From Gnetum montanum (Eukaryota; Streptophyta; Gnetopsida; Gnetales; Gnetaceae), in assembly GCA_015680685.1 (NCBI GenBank), contig MNCI01018132.1:176574-240573 (forward strand): DNA of 64,000 nt. Reading direction: 5' to 3'. Under the pieces are notes generated by a model. The model searched no databases. It was not told the DNA's origin and saw nothing but the letters and a program-made list of their open reading frames with translations. Below are positions 22,850-33,852 of the stretch, piece by piece (position 1 is the stretch's first letter; every line of letters starts with the position of its first letter). Made by a program: the position numbers and the translations under genes.

Positions 22850-23360
22850 ATGCACAATACGCTCATCAGTGTATTCTGTGTGTGGATAATAGGTGCATGT
22901 TTGGTGGGCTACATTACGCTCGTTCGTGCTACCTCGTGTGGCAGAGCGTAATAAAACATGAAAATAGTTGATTCAAGCTGGTTTACAATTATTTGCGCCG
23001 CAAAGCGTAATAGAGTGTAAAATGGTCAACTTTACAATAAATTTACGCTTGCCTACGCTGCGTAGCGTAATGAGCGTAAAGTGACCAACCTGCAAGAAAG
23101 GGAAGAACTCCATCTACTGCGCTTCTTTTGACTTTGACTTTGTCTTTCTTGAAGCTCGTTACGCTGCTCTGCGTAACGGAGTGTAAACTAGGTCTTGAAG
23201 AAAAGACTTAGCAGAATATGCGATAAATCTTAAACTTCAAACTTCGTTAAAATTGTCAAAGTAAGTTACTTTCTGCTACCAGGCTACGTTAACGGGCTAT
23301 GTTAAACAGAGTTACGCTAAGCGACACTACGCTATGTTGCGTAATGTAGCGTAAAGAGAG
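22850..23360. repeat. TTACGC/GCGTAA palindrome cluster in A LTR
   Basis: More than a dozen copies of TTACGC, TACGCT or their complements occur here, many forming perfect small palindromes such as CTACGC-t-GCGTAG near 23,053 and TTACGC-tgctct-GCGTAA near 23,159. They lie in U3, upstream of the TATA box in the sense of element transcription. In the right LTR many copies have become GCATAA or TTATGC, which is CpG loss. Confidence 0.6.
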
Positions 23361-23511
23361 AAAAAAAATAAGGTTAAAATTTGTAGGAAACTTGGATACT
23401 TGATGCTGCGCACCTCTTTGCCCTGCTCTGTCTTCTGGATTTTTGTCACGAACCTTCGCCCGAATTATGAATCTTCGCCTGAGGCCGATTCGAAATTTCT
23501 ACGGTGTTTCA

Positions 23512-23527
23512 ATGGCCCCTCTTTATT
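23512..23527 (-). other. A polypurine tract
   Basis: The minus strand reads AATAAAGAGGGGCCAT directly before the LTR start TGAAAC. It is the plus-strand primer and fixes the LTR end at 23,511. Confidence 0.65.
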
Positions 23528-24064
23528 GAAGTTTAGAGGGCTTGCCCGAAAGACGTCAACAAAGAATACGAAACACCAGAGAAGGTAAAAGTACAAACAA
23601 CATTCATCAATGGTTACTCAGGTGTCACCTTGTCAACAGAGAAGTGTAGAAATGAGGGAAACAAAGGATAGAAGGGTATGGGAAGGAAGTTTTACAGAGG
23701 TAAAAGGAAGAAGGTTAAGGGAAGATGCAAATGAGGTTCGAAGAAGATGCAAGTGAGGTTTGGGGAAGACACAAATGTGTGGATGTAGTTTTTTTTTTCA
23801 TGCATAAGCATTTAGGCTTTCTCCTGTGGTTGCATTGGCATGGAGTTATGCCTTCAGTTTGTAGATGCAAGGTCTTGCATAGATGAATTATGTTGCATCT
23901 GCATAGCCTAGATGAGTTGTTTTTCATCCATTTTGCTGACCCACTTTCTTTCTTTCTTTTTTGCATCCAAAAAGCGAGTTGCGTTACGCTGATTCATGGA
24001 ATTGATTGTAATGCAAATGCAGAAAGCATATGCTACGTATGTATGTTTTGTGTAAGGGAAGCAG
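23528..24064. other. A 3' untranslated region, distal part
   Basis: I find no convincing frame. The stretch has repeated GAAGATGCAAATGAGGTT-like segments around 23,720-23,770. Confidence 0.4.
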
Positions 24065-24608
24065 ATGGTGGAGATGCAAGGAAGTAAGAGCTAGAGGTAG
24101 GATTATCAGGAAAAACAGGGATGCACTCTTGAGTGGACAGGCTAACCTAGGTGACCATCTCAAAACGCTGTCTGTATTTCACTAGTTAGATGAATGCACC
24201 TTTGAACGACATCCTCGCAATAGGTAACCTATAACCAAAGAAGAAGATAGAGGGTACCATTGCACGGTCGAATTACCAGAGAAGTTTTTGAAACAAGTAC
24301 TGTTTGGGGCAAGACAGAGTGAGTAGGCCATGAAGGAGGGACTGTAGCACAAGGCCAGGGTCTTCACCATTGATGCTCGGCCCAGCATATCGCCATCAAA
24401 TATTATCAGACTCATCGCACCCAACTGGTTATGCAAAGAACCAGCTAGGTGAATCTATGAAGCTAGAGCCTGATAGTGATGATGAGCGGGGATCCCCAAA
24501 GTTGAAGCTGATGAGAACTCCTTTGCGGCTTCAGACGGTGAAACAACCTCTTAGAGGTGTCACCGCTGAAACAGGTGTAGTGACAGCATCTTCGAGGGGT
24601 CAGTAGTA
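24065..24608 (+). pseudogene. Second antisense coding-like stretch in the 3' region of A
   Basis: On the plus strand, a frame runs from about 24,065 to 24,476 with a few stops, each explicable as CAA, CAG or CGA changed to a stop. After a shift near 24,430 it continues to a TAG at 24,606-24,608. The translation is of ordinary complexity. It includes VELPEKFLKQVLFG near 24,270, HKARVFTIDARPSISPSN near 24,350-24,400 and an acidic DSDDE near 24,475. I do not recognise it. It lies antisense to A between the tandem array and the 3' LTR, the place where Tat elements are known to carry antisense frames. It could also be a captured host fragment. Confidence 0.4.
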
Positions 24609-24739
24609 TGCCTTTCAACACATCCGAGGGATCAGCAGAATGCTGGTGAGGTGGCGACGCTAGGACTATCCCAGAACCCCACCCCATTTGCTTTGCAACT
24701 GCACAGATTTGATTACGCTCTCTTGATTTGCATGATGGC

Positions 24740-25278
24740 AGCCTGCAAGTCCCAATTTTCAATCCTGGTAGACCATCGTTGCTAGTTTTAAGTCTCAATA
24801 GACCATGGTCCCAGTTTAAAGTCTGGGCAGACCAAAAAATGCTAGTTTTACGTCATAGCGGACGGTGGTAGAGCTGATTTATGGTCTCAGCAGATCGTGC
24901 TATGGGTGTTAGTTTCATGTCATGACCCAAGGATAAATTTATGCTAGTTTTACATCTCAGCAGATGGCTACTTACCTGTGCCTATTTTATGTCATGCCGG
25001 AAAGCCTGCGCTAGTTTAGCATCGTGGTGGATGCATGCAGAAACTGCCTGTTTTTCATCTTTGCAGACCTGTACAACGTTGCTAGTTTTACGTCATAGTA
25101 GATGGTTGAAACTTGCCAGTTTTACGTTGTGGTGGACGATCAGTGCCAGTTTAGCATCGTGGCGGACACGTGAGGAGAGTGCCAATTTTACATTGTAGCG
25201 GATAGTTGTTGCCAGTTTAGCGTCGTAGCGGATGATTGTTTCCAGTTTAGTGTCGTAGCGGACGATTGTTGCCATACC
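24740..25278 (+). repeat. Tandem array of ~30-bp units downstream of the A integrase
   Basis: About 15 imperfect units of 28-39 bp occur, each starting GCTAGTTT or GCCAGTTT and continuing ACGTCGTAGCGGACG or a diverged form. Starts are visible near 24,780, 24,842, 24,943, 25,009, 25,081, 25,115, 25,145, 25,181 and 25,211. The array begins directly after the integrase stop (25,315) in the element sense, so it is in the 3' untranslated region. Confidence 0.8.
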
Positions 25279-25314
25279 TATTGTTAATCGCTGGATATGC
25301 ACTTAGATGTAGTA

Positions 25315-26457
25315 TCACTTCAGATATATATGATTTACAGGATTCGGTAACTCATTGTCGTTGATATCTGCTAGCTTGAATGCGCCATTGCCATACACAT
25401 CGACTACCAAGAAAGGGCCCTCCCAGTTTGCAGAGAACTTGCCTACTGGTTCGCGAACAACCTTGAGAACTAAATCTCCCTTCTTGATAGGATGCTATTG
25501 AAGATTATGTCGGTGCTTCTGCCTTTGCTTATCTTGATACTTTTCGATGGAATTAGCGTCTGTATTCGCTTCTCCTCGACTAAATCCAAATCCATGATCC
25601 AAGACTCAGTGTGTTGAGCCTCATTTATAATTGTGGAGAGGATCATTTGTAGAGAAGGAACTTGTAATTCAAGGGGTAGCACTGCCTCGGATCCATAAAT
25701 TAGGCTATAGGGCGTACTGTCTGTAGCTGTTCTGCATGTGGTACGATACGCTCATAGCACATAAAGGATCTTTTCTTGCCACCGTCTCTTGTTGCTGTCG
25801 AGCATTTTCTTAAGTAAGTTGATTATGACCTTGTTTGTCGCTTCAGCTTGACCATTCTCTTGTAGGTAGTAAGGTGAAGAAAAAGATTATTTGATGCCAA
25901 GATCTTCACAAAAAGCATTTGGTTTCCAAACTGCTAAACTGTGGCCCATTGTCGGTCACTATAGTCATCGGGAGGCCAAAACTGGTTACAATGTTATCTA
26001 GAATGAAGTGATAGATCTGTTATGACGTGATCTTTCACAAAGGGATAGCTTCCACCCACTTCGTGAAGTACTTAGTGGAAGTGATTATAAAGCTATGACT
26101 TGCAGAAGATTTCAATGTGATAGGCCCTATGATGTCTAGTCCCCATCGTTGGAAGGGAGATGTGATCTAGGTCGTATGTAATTCTGTAGGCAACATGTGT
26201 ATAAGGTTTGTGTAACGTTGACACGTGTCACATGTTTTGACCTTTGTAAGACAATCTTTTTCCATGTATGGCCAATAATACCCTAAGCAACGGATTTTAG
26301 AGGCCATAGCTCCTGGTGCTATGTGTCCTCCGCACAATCCCTCATGGACTTCACCTACTATGTGTTGTGCTTGGTCTTTGTTGACACAAGTAAGCAGTAC
26401 TCCATTAAAAGAGTGTCTACAGAGGGTACTATCTCCTATGATGACATACTACCTAGC
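25315..26457 (-). pseudogene. Element A integrase
   Basis: This is the integrase of element A, decayed. From the N-terminus, a zinc-finger end with CDTC lies near 26,210-26,240. LDIIGPI (first catalytic Asp) is near 26,130. VTDNGPQF (second Asp) is near 25,960. The third catalytic block is broken by stops and shifts. The C-terminal GPF/Y-type module is well preserved near 25,450-25,400 (WEGPFLV). The protein ends at the TGA at 25,315-25,317. At least six stops occur. It follows the archaeal-type RNase H directly, as usual for Tat elements. Confidence 0.75.
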
Positions 26458-27600
26458 TCACTTGCGAATCGCATCTTTCTGCGTGCATGTTAACTCGTGT
26501 GGTGGTTTGCCATGCAAGAGGTAAGCTTTAATGTGTTCGTACCACTCTGACATTCTATCCTCGAGTAGTGAAGATATTTGCGCCGCCTGGATGATAGGAC
26601 CAGTACAATCTGTTATTAATGCAGGACAGGTGTCGAATAGGTGCGATGGCATGTTTAAGGCTAATGTAGCCAGTGCATCAGCTAGTGTGTTATCATTATG
26701 TGGCATGTGTTGGGCATTGATGGTCATGAACCGCTTCAGGAGATCTTTAGCCATATCACAGTAGGGCTGTAAATGTGCAGCCTTGCACGCATAGACTCCT
26801 GTGATTTGATTTATAACAAGCATCAAATCACCACTAATTGCTAGGTGTCAAACATCAAGTTCTTTGGTAGTCAATAATCCCCTGAGGAGTCCCTTGTACT
26901 CTGCCACATTGTTCATACAGGGAAAGGTCAAGCGATAAGCATGAAGACACACATCCTCAGGTGATAGCGTAATGACTGTAGCGGCACTGCCGCCTCTAAC
27001 AGTTGAAGCTCCATCAAAATATAATGTTGCTTCGGGGCCTATTAAAATAGGGCTTGAACTATGTACATGTTCATCTGGAAATTCAGGCTCTATGGTTTCC
27101 TGACTGTCAATAGGCGATGTTATTAATTCGTCAGCTATCGCTTGGCCTGTCGTAGAAGATTGACCAATGTAGTGTAGATCAAATTCTGCCGTGATAGCTT
27201 TCCAACGAGCTATTTTACTACTTTTGTATAGACTATGCGTAATGGCCCTAAGGATGTTATTTTTATAGATAATGTTGACCTGGCTATGGAAGAGATAGTG
27301 CCTACATTTCTTTAGCGTAAACACTAACGCTAGGCAATTACGCTCTACTTCATTGTACCTTGTTTTGTACGCACATAGGGCAAGACTCAAGTAGTAGATG
27401 GGTACTTCTAACCATCATTTCTCTTTTGACAGAGTAATGCAGCTAAGGCTACATCTGAGGTCGCAAGGTAAATGTAGAACGGCTGATCCCTTTATGGCGG
27501 GAATACCATTGGCAAGCGTTGAAGTTCCTGTTTTAGGTTGTCAAACGCATGCTAGCAATCATCTATCCACTTGAAATTAACACCTTTCTTAAGGAGATGC
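26458..27600 (-). pseudogene. Element A dual RNase H (gypsy type, then archaeal type)
   Basis: Two RNase H domains lie in order. The gypsy-type domain (about 27,390-27,130) has YNEVERNCLALVFTLKKCRHYL and a degenerate DEL end. The archaeal-type domain (about 27,030-26,640) has ATLYFDGAS (first Asp), NNVAEYKGLL (Glu), SGDLMLVI (Asp) and DNTLADALA (last acidic block), so all four catalytic positions are recognisable. The second domain is a hallmark of the Tat lineage and may take over RNase H activity while the first acts as a connection domain. One stop lies between the GLL and SGD blocks. Frames flank integrase and RT without spacers. Confidence 0.85.
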
Positions 27601-28796
27601 TGTATAGGGTGTAGTTTATCTGTTAATCTCGAGATGAACCACCTGATAAACTGTAATCATCTTTGTAACCCGCGTAATTGCTTGAGATCTATGGGAGGCG
27701 TTAACTCAACAATGGCTTTGACCTTATCAAGGTCTACTCGTATGTTGGTTTCTGACACCACAAACCCCAGCATGCGTCTAGTTTTGACTTTAAATACATA
27801 CTTCTCTGGGTTGAGCCGGAGGTTGTATTTGGAGCATCTTTTAAGTACTAACTCTAGGTCTTCTGAATGATCTTCTGATCTCATAGACTTAACAACTATA
27901 TCATCAACATAGTCATTCAGTCTTCCTAGGAGATAATAACTAAAGATGTATGTCATAGCCCGTTGATATGTGCCTCTGGTGTTTTTCAAGCAAAAAGGCA
28001 TCATGGTATAGCAAAAGGTGCCCCAGAGCATCATGAATGTTGTGGTTAATTGATGTTCTGGGTTGATGCGAATCTGATTATAGCCTGAAAAGCCATCCAT
28101 GAAGGATAGACGTGCATGCCTAGCTATTGTATCAACTAGTTGGTCGATACTCGGTACTGGAAAGTTGTCCTTGATTGTGGCTTTGTTTAGATCTCGGAAG
28201 TCTATATAGATGCATATGCTTCTGGTCTTCTTTGGGACAATTACAATGTTAGATACCCAATCCGAGTAATCGACTGTGCAGATGAAACTAGCCTGATACA
28301 GTTTGGTAATCTCAGCACGCACTGCTAGCGCGATCTCTGGTTTAATTTTTCGTGCTTTTTGCTTAACCGCTTTGATATGCGGGTCTAAGATTATATTATG
28401 TTGAATTAACCTTGGATCTAGTCCCAGCATGTCTTCGTATGACCATGAAAATACTATGACGTTGTCCTGGAGGACTTGTTTTATAGTGTCATGCATTTTT
28501 TGGTCTAGTAGAGAACTAACCTTAAGAGTTCTGGACTCACCTTTATGCGTAACGACAGGAACCTCGCTGAGGGGGTCTTCGGTTATGTCTCCAGCCTCCA
28601 GGTCTAGCATGTGCGTTGATTGTTCTGACGATTTTGGAGACATTTCCGACGTGGCTATGGTTACGTCATCGAGGAAAGAGTTAGTTTCTAGTAGTGTAAA
28701 ATCGAATTGTCTAACTACTCTCCCATATAGACCTATTAAAGCCATGGGTGCTGAGAAAGTTGCGTCCATTTGCCAACCGTCCTGCAAAATCACCAA
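27601..28796 (-). pseudogene. Element A reverse transcriptase
   Basis: This is the reverse transcriptase of element A. A continuous frame of 379 codons runs from 28,796 to 27,657. It has FSWSYEDMLGLDP (residues 116-128), YIDFRDLNKATIKDNFPVP (about 197-214), MDGFSGYNQI (233-242), TYQRAM (276-281) and the catalytic YVDD at 296-299. The fingers, palm and part of the thumb are therefore uninterrupted, making this the best preserved polymerase frame in the window. Some family positions are changed (MPFCLKNTRG for MPFGLKNAGA). The first residues continue from an unmarked upstream frame. The antisense gene starts about 400 bp upstream, transcribed away from it. Confidence 0.88.
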
Positions 28797-29194
28797 ATGC
28801 CTAAATGATTAGGAAAAAGCATGATGCGGTGTTGTCGAGTGTGAAAAGCTAACTAAAGTTTGAATATTGTGAACAACCTGTAATTAATGTGACCCGATTA
28901 CAAGGCAATAAGGGGTGGTAGTTTAACGTCATTTTGGATAGTCGCGCATGCGATATTCACTGCATTAATGCCTTGATTTTCGAGTTTCATCTTATGTTGA
29001 CACCAGCATTTAGGAAAGTCCCATTTTAATCGGGCATCAAGTTGGTTAATTTTACATATAAGTAGGTAGTTCTTTTTGAAAATAGGCTGTTGGCTATCGT
29101 GAACTTGAATTCTTAGCTGTCATAGAGAGAAGGAGGAAGAGCGAAAGATTGCCGCGTGTTATTTGTGAAGGAGTGAAGGTGTGAAGACTGCAAC
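28797..29194. other. Divergent spacer between A RT and the antisense gene
   Basis: This is a 400-bp non-coding stretch between the minus-strand RT frame and the plus-strand antisense gene. It must hold the promoter of the antisense gene if that gene is independently transcribed. I see no strong TATA box on the plus strand. A purine-rich stretch (29,127-29,150) looks like a 5' untranslated leader. Confidence 0.4.
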
Positions 29195-32100
29195 AATGGC
29201 ATCGAAAGTAAGAGGGAAGAATGTGAAATTGGCAAAGATAGATGAGGTACAAGGAAGCTTGAAGCATGCTTCATAAGCTTTGGTTGAAGTGAGGGATGTC
29301 ACTCCCCTGAATCGGTAGGTCATCCCTGGCTTATTTGTGTTGCTTTCTGTGATATGCTTCTTCTTTGCAGTGTTTATTCTTTTTCATGTCATTCTACGTA
29401 AATTATATTTTTAGGCTATAGACCTTGCATTAAAATGAGGGTTTATACAATAGTATTGCATCTATCATCACTGTCAGGAATGAACCTTGTACTGTTACAA
29501 GGGTTTAGGCGATTTCAGCTATATAGCTAGAGCGTAATTTGTAAATTTTCTGTAGTTTAAGCATGGAATCGGAATCTAGATGATAATGTGTTTATGTTGT
29601 TTGTACATTATTATGTTGAAACCCATCCTAATGGTCCTGGACATAGTCGGGGTTTTATGTTGTATAAACCTGATCGTACCCAACATTCCTCCCCCTCAGA
29701 CTCGATTGTAGGGGAGGGCTATATGATTCCGAAAGGGTGTGCTGGAGCTTCTGCAGTTTTTGCTGCATAACTAAAATGTTATTGTGTGGTTGCATCTATC
29801 AGAGGATGTGGCTGGCGCTATTTTGGAGCACCTATTAGTGGGTTCTACGCAGGGAATCCTAGCTTTCTTGACAGACGGGGCCATCGATACTGGTCGTCCC
29901 CAAGACCGCGAACTTAGTGCCAGGGGGTTAAGGCATTTAAGTTGGATTTGAGAAATGGCCAGGTTTAGTTGTTACCATGCATACAATACTTTGTTCATGG
30001 CCTGTCATGTCTTGACTTACTTTCAGAACCCACCAGGAACAGTGTATTATTCGGGTGGGTAAGTTGTTTTACTAGCAGTATTGTCAATATGTTTCTAATG
30101 TATGGATTTGTAAAGCGTAGGATAATAATGTGTTATATGATACAGGTTTTTTATTAACGAACATGGATTGGTGGGCAATAATGACACATTGACCTGGACC
30201 AAAACAACGATAAAGGAGTTTACCTCCACCAGCAACGTACACGCCGGTGTAATGGGGTAGATGTCCTTTAACATTCATGTGTATCCCACCTGTTATGCTG
30301 ATTCTTTCAAGAATTGTCAGAGCCTCGGGTGGTTACATGAAGAATGGACTTTGGACCTACCCCTTACCATCGCGGACGTGCAAAGGAAACTCCCTCCATT
30401 TTCTTTGCCATTTAGCCCTGGTAAGGTTTAGGGTTTTGTTGCTACTGTTATTTACAGGATATTATATTGTTTTTGTTTTATCTTTAAAATGTTGCATAAT
30501 AGTGTTTTGCTACTTAGACATATGTCTTGTGTTGTTCAGTCAGGGAATCTGGGAGATTACCATTACAATTTCTGTCCGCGAGGCGAATATGCTCCTTTTC
30601 CGCTATGGTGACATTAAGGAGGCACAACGCTGGCTCGGTCACATGGTGGCCCCAATTGTGTTGGTCACAAAACTACGGGAAGTAAGGCTAATGCATTTAT
30701 TTCTGGTTGTGACCCCTGATGTCCCGGCTAGCGAAATGTTAACCCTGATCAACTCCTTCAGTGAGAGGGCTGAGCGTTTTTGCACGCACATGCATCACGT
30801 GCGTGTGAATTTTAATATTGATGCTCAGCTATTTGCTGACCTCTTCGGCGTCCCCTCTGATAGTCTTCCCATAGAGGAAAAAGTAAGGAGGAGCGTCAAA
30901 TGTCAGGAAGAGCTGGAGGAGTGGCTGGGGATCAAGAAGGAGACCAAGGGGATCCCTTGTGAAAAGATTGAATTAGAAATTGCCAAGACTATCTATCCCC
31001 TCTTCCGGGCCCGGGCTTTCCTCAAAACACTCTCACAAGGGAGGTTCTTTACCATAGAACAGACCCGTATCATGCGGGAGGTTATGGAGGAAGGAACCCA
31101 GTTCAACTGGGCAAGCTATTTCATTGAGGGGTTATGCACTAAAATGATCAGGCTCTATCAGAAGCTTGAATCTCATTTCAGTGTGCATTTCAGCTTCTTC
31201 ATAGCTTGCCTACAGTATTTTGCTAAATTCTTGGTTGTCCAGAGGAATGGGGTCTGGGTGCAGCAAGAGTGAGACCAGCTATCCAAACCTTGGATTTCCC
31301 ATATTTTCAGCACTACCCAAGGACAAGATCCTCTGAAAGGAATTGGGGAGTCTTAGTCTATAACAACAAGGGATTTGGTGGTGCCTCAAGTGCAGGGCCT
31401 TGACAGTGTCAGTGGGGTGATTCCCACTTACACTGGTGATGCATCACGGGGAAAGCACCTAGCAGCAGAGATAGTGGACACCTCGGTTCAGCGAAAAAGG
31501 CCTCGCTTGACCGAGGTGCCTACGGAACCAGTGGGTGGCATAGATGGGACTATGCAAGTCAGAGTTCAGTAGAGTAAGCCTCCACTTGGTAAGCGTAAAG
31601 ACATAGTGAAAGTTATTGCAATTATTGTATGACGCAACTTTATTCAAAGTATTCTGAATCATTTAGATGTGTTATGTGACATGAATAGTGAGACCTACGG
31701 AGTGGTTGACCCCTAAAACAAGGGCAGTGGTATTACGGCATCGAGAAGGGGCCCCAGTTTTGGAAGAGGAGGCCCTAGCTATTAGAATAAGTGACACACA
31801 GACCCTTGTGCGTGAAGAGAGAAAGGAGGTGGAAAATGTTGATGCATCCCCCACTACATGAGGCAGAGGTAATTAGCGTATTAGAATTTTTTAAAGAGTT
31901 CTGTTAATAACTGGAAATTTTAACTTAATTACGCTACAGATGAACAAGATGCATCCACATCCACCATTGTAAGCAGAGCGTGAGCAGAATTTCCTGACAA
32001 GTTTGCCTTCATGAAAGGCATTGTCAGCGATATGATCGAGCACCTCGAGCGCATCGATCCTGGGGTTGGTATGTTACTGCTATCATACGCTTATTTTCTT

Positions 32101-33275
32101 ATATAGTTGTAACGTTTTATTTGCATTTGATGATATTTGTTATCAGGAGCTCGCCTTCGATGGGACCCTATGGAGCCCATTGACTTGGACACAGTGGAGC
32201 CTTCATCAGACTGGGTGGTCATGCCACGCAACATTTATGAGGAAATGCGTAATGTGCATTACACTTTACTCACTCCTTGTGGAAGAGTTAGAATGTTAAT
32301 GAAGACCTCTAGAAGAGGCTGTAGAGGTCAGAGAGGGAAAAGGTGTCTTTGGCCAAAGAGGTCGGAGACTTAAAATCGTGATGCGAGTTCCTGCAGGCGC
32401 GGGGAATGGGTGAAGAGGACTGGTGTACGGCTGTTATTGACTATGCTCGCTATTGGACCGTAGTCAGGAAAAATGTGCAAACTAGCTAGGAATTGGTGGA
32501 CCAGAGGATGCAAATAGAGCTGTTGGCCTAGAAAAATCAAGAATGGAAAGATTTATGTGCAAGTGTGCAAGAGTGGGGGCAGAAGGAGAAAGATCACAAG
32601 CATTTGTATAAGCAAGAAAGTCTTGCTTATCGTCAGCATTATAGAGATTCTGCCATCCAAACTAAATCCTTGTAGGTATTTCTTGATGTTATTGGTGCAT
32701 CCAAAGCCTTTGAGAAGTTCCAGGAGCAGGTGACAGTAAGCACATCCCTAGAAAGAGAAATTTCTCTTCCTGGGGACGAGACTACAGTTCCTACCTTCTT
32801 CCTTAAACCACCCTGATGGACTAGTGTGGAGAAAGGGAAGGTGAAGGCTGTAACTGATCTGGGGAATGGTGTATGGTCTGAATTAACTGAAGATGAAATC
32901 ATGCAATGCCTATGGGTCAGTTTAGATCAGCTCCCCTTTGCTGCGGAAGCAGGACCATCACGAGTATGTTTGGGTGTTATTGACTTTAAATTTTGTAATT
33001 TATCCTATTACGGCTTTTCCTTACATATTTACTGTATATAGGTATAAGGAGTGGATGAAGAAGGTGAGTAGGATGGTGAGCAAGTACAGGAAGAAGAGCG
33101 TAATGACGCAGACCGTCCTCTTGAGGAGCCAATGTTAGAGCAAGGGCCTCGTGAAGATGACATTCCTCATGAAGGAATACCTTCTAGAAGGGATGGTCCA
33201 CTTGAGGATGATTTATTAGACTTAGAGGCAAACCTAAGGGATACGGGTGACAGTGGTACCTGGGGGGATGCGTAA
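29195..33275 (+). pseudogene. Spliced antisense passenger gene inside element A, product unknown
   Basis: This multi-exon plus-strand gene lies antisense to A, between protease and RT. The likely start is ATG 29,195 in a good plant context (ACAATGGC), and the stop is at 33,273-33,275. Introns seen with GT...AG ends are 29,963-30,145, 30,426-30,543, 31,589-31,688, 31,869-31,939, 32,069-32,146 and 32,964-33,041; removing each keeps the reading frame. The longest exon (30,544-31,588) encodes a helical domain with MLLFRYGDIKEAQRWLGHM and LFADLFGVPSD. A Lys/Arg-rich part follows (RKRPRL), then a Gln/Glu/Lys-rich, probably coiled-coil region, then an acidic tail ending TWGDA. In-frame stops are all one C-to-T change from CAA, CAG or CGA. 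One shift lies near 32,270. A homologue sits at 2,344-5,109. The helical domain vaguely recalls domains in plant transposon-associated proteins, but I cannot name it. Confidence 0.75.
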
Positions 33276-33852
33276 TTGTGATTATGCATGATTTTATTGA
33301 TGAAATTTTGACAATGGTGATATGAATGTTGGTGAGATTACTCACAAGATTTTGTGTATGATTTTAAATTTTATTTATCATTTTTAATTTTATGTCTTTG
33401 TTTATGCAAAGCGTAAATAGAATTGTTAAAGGCTTAGGATGGATTGCGTTGCTGTGTGATGGAATTGCTAGTTTAAGGCCATCGCGGGCCGTCATGTAGC
33501 ATTTGCGTAAGATACAAGTGGATTAACTAGGTTTTGGCCATTGCGGGACTTTGCTAGTTTAAGGCCATTGTAGGCCACCACTAGTTTTAGGCCGTTGCGG
33601 GCTGTCTACATAAGTGTGGAAGTGTAATTGATAGAAATTTACATATTTTACGCAATTGTACTAGTGTGACTGATAGCAATCAAAGAGCATAAATGGCGTA
33701 CTAGAAAATAAAATGTAGATGGTGTCGTGGATAGAAAACGTAAATATGTATGTATATGTTAAAGAAAACTGACAATGAAATTGATAAGCGTAAGCGGAAA
33801 ACCAGTGGAAATATGATGATGTGCATAAATGCCACTTAGATCAATCACTAAC
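33276..33852. other. Convergent spacer between antisense gene and A protease
   Basis: A non-coding stretch where the plus-strand gene and the minus-strand gag-protease frame converge. It contains the short motif array at 33,470-33,606 and scattered GCGTAA motifs like those in the A LTR. Confidence 0.5.
33470..33606 (+). repeat. Array of GCTAGTTTAAGGCCATTGCGGGCC units
   Basis: About four imperfect units lie near 33,470, 33,521, 33,555 and 33,583. They start CTAGTTT or CTAGGTTTT and end in GCGGGC or a diverged form. The consensus overlaps that of the array at 24,740-25,278, sharing GCTAGTTT, a TC or CC step, and GCGG. Confidence 0.65.

Larger units (their letters stand above)
21951..23511 (-). 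repeat. A 3' LTR (left copy)
   Basis: This 1,561-bp LTR aligns end to end with 37,873-39,441. Its termini are TG and CA. It contains the TATA box at 22,675 and a cluster of TTACGC / GCGTAA repeats at about 22,850-23,360. Short open frames inside it are not genes. Confidence 0.9.

Noticed and set aside
30277-31272. Single 331-codon gene starting at ATG 30,277
   Set aside because: The frame reads through an intron (30,426-30,543). The upstream exon is in another frame and joins in frame only after splicing, so this start is not the real one.
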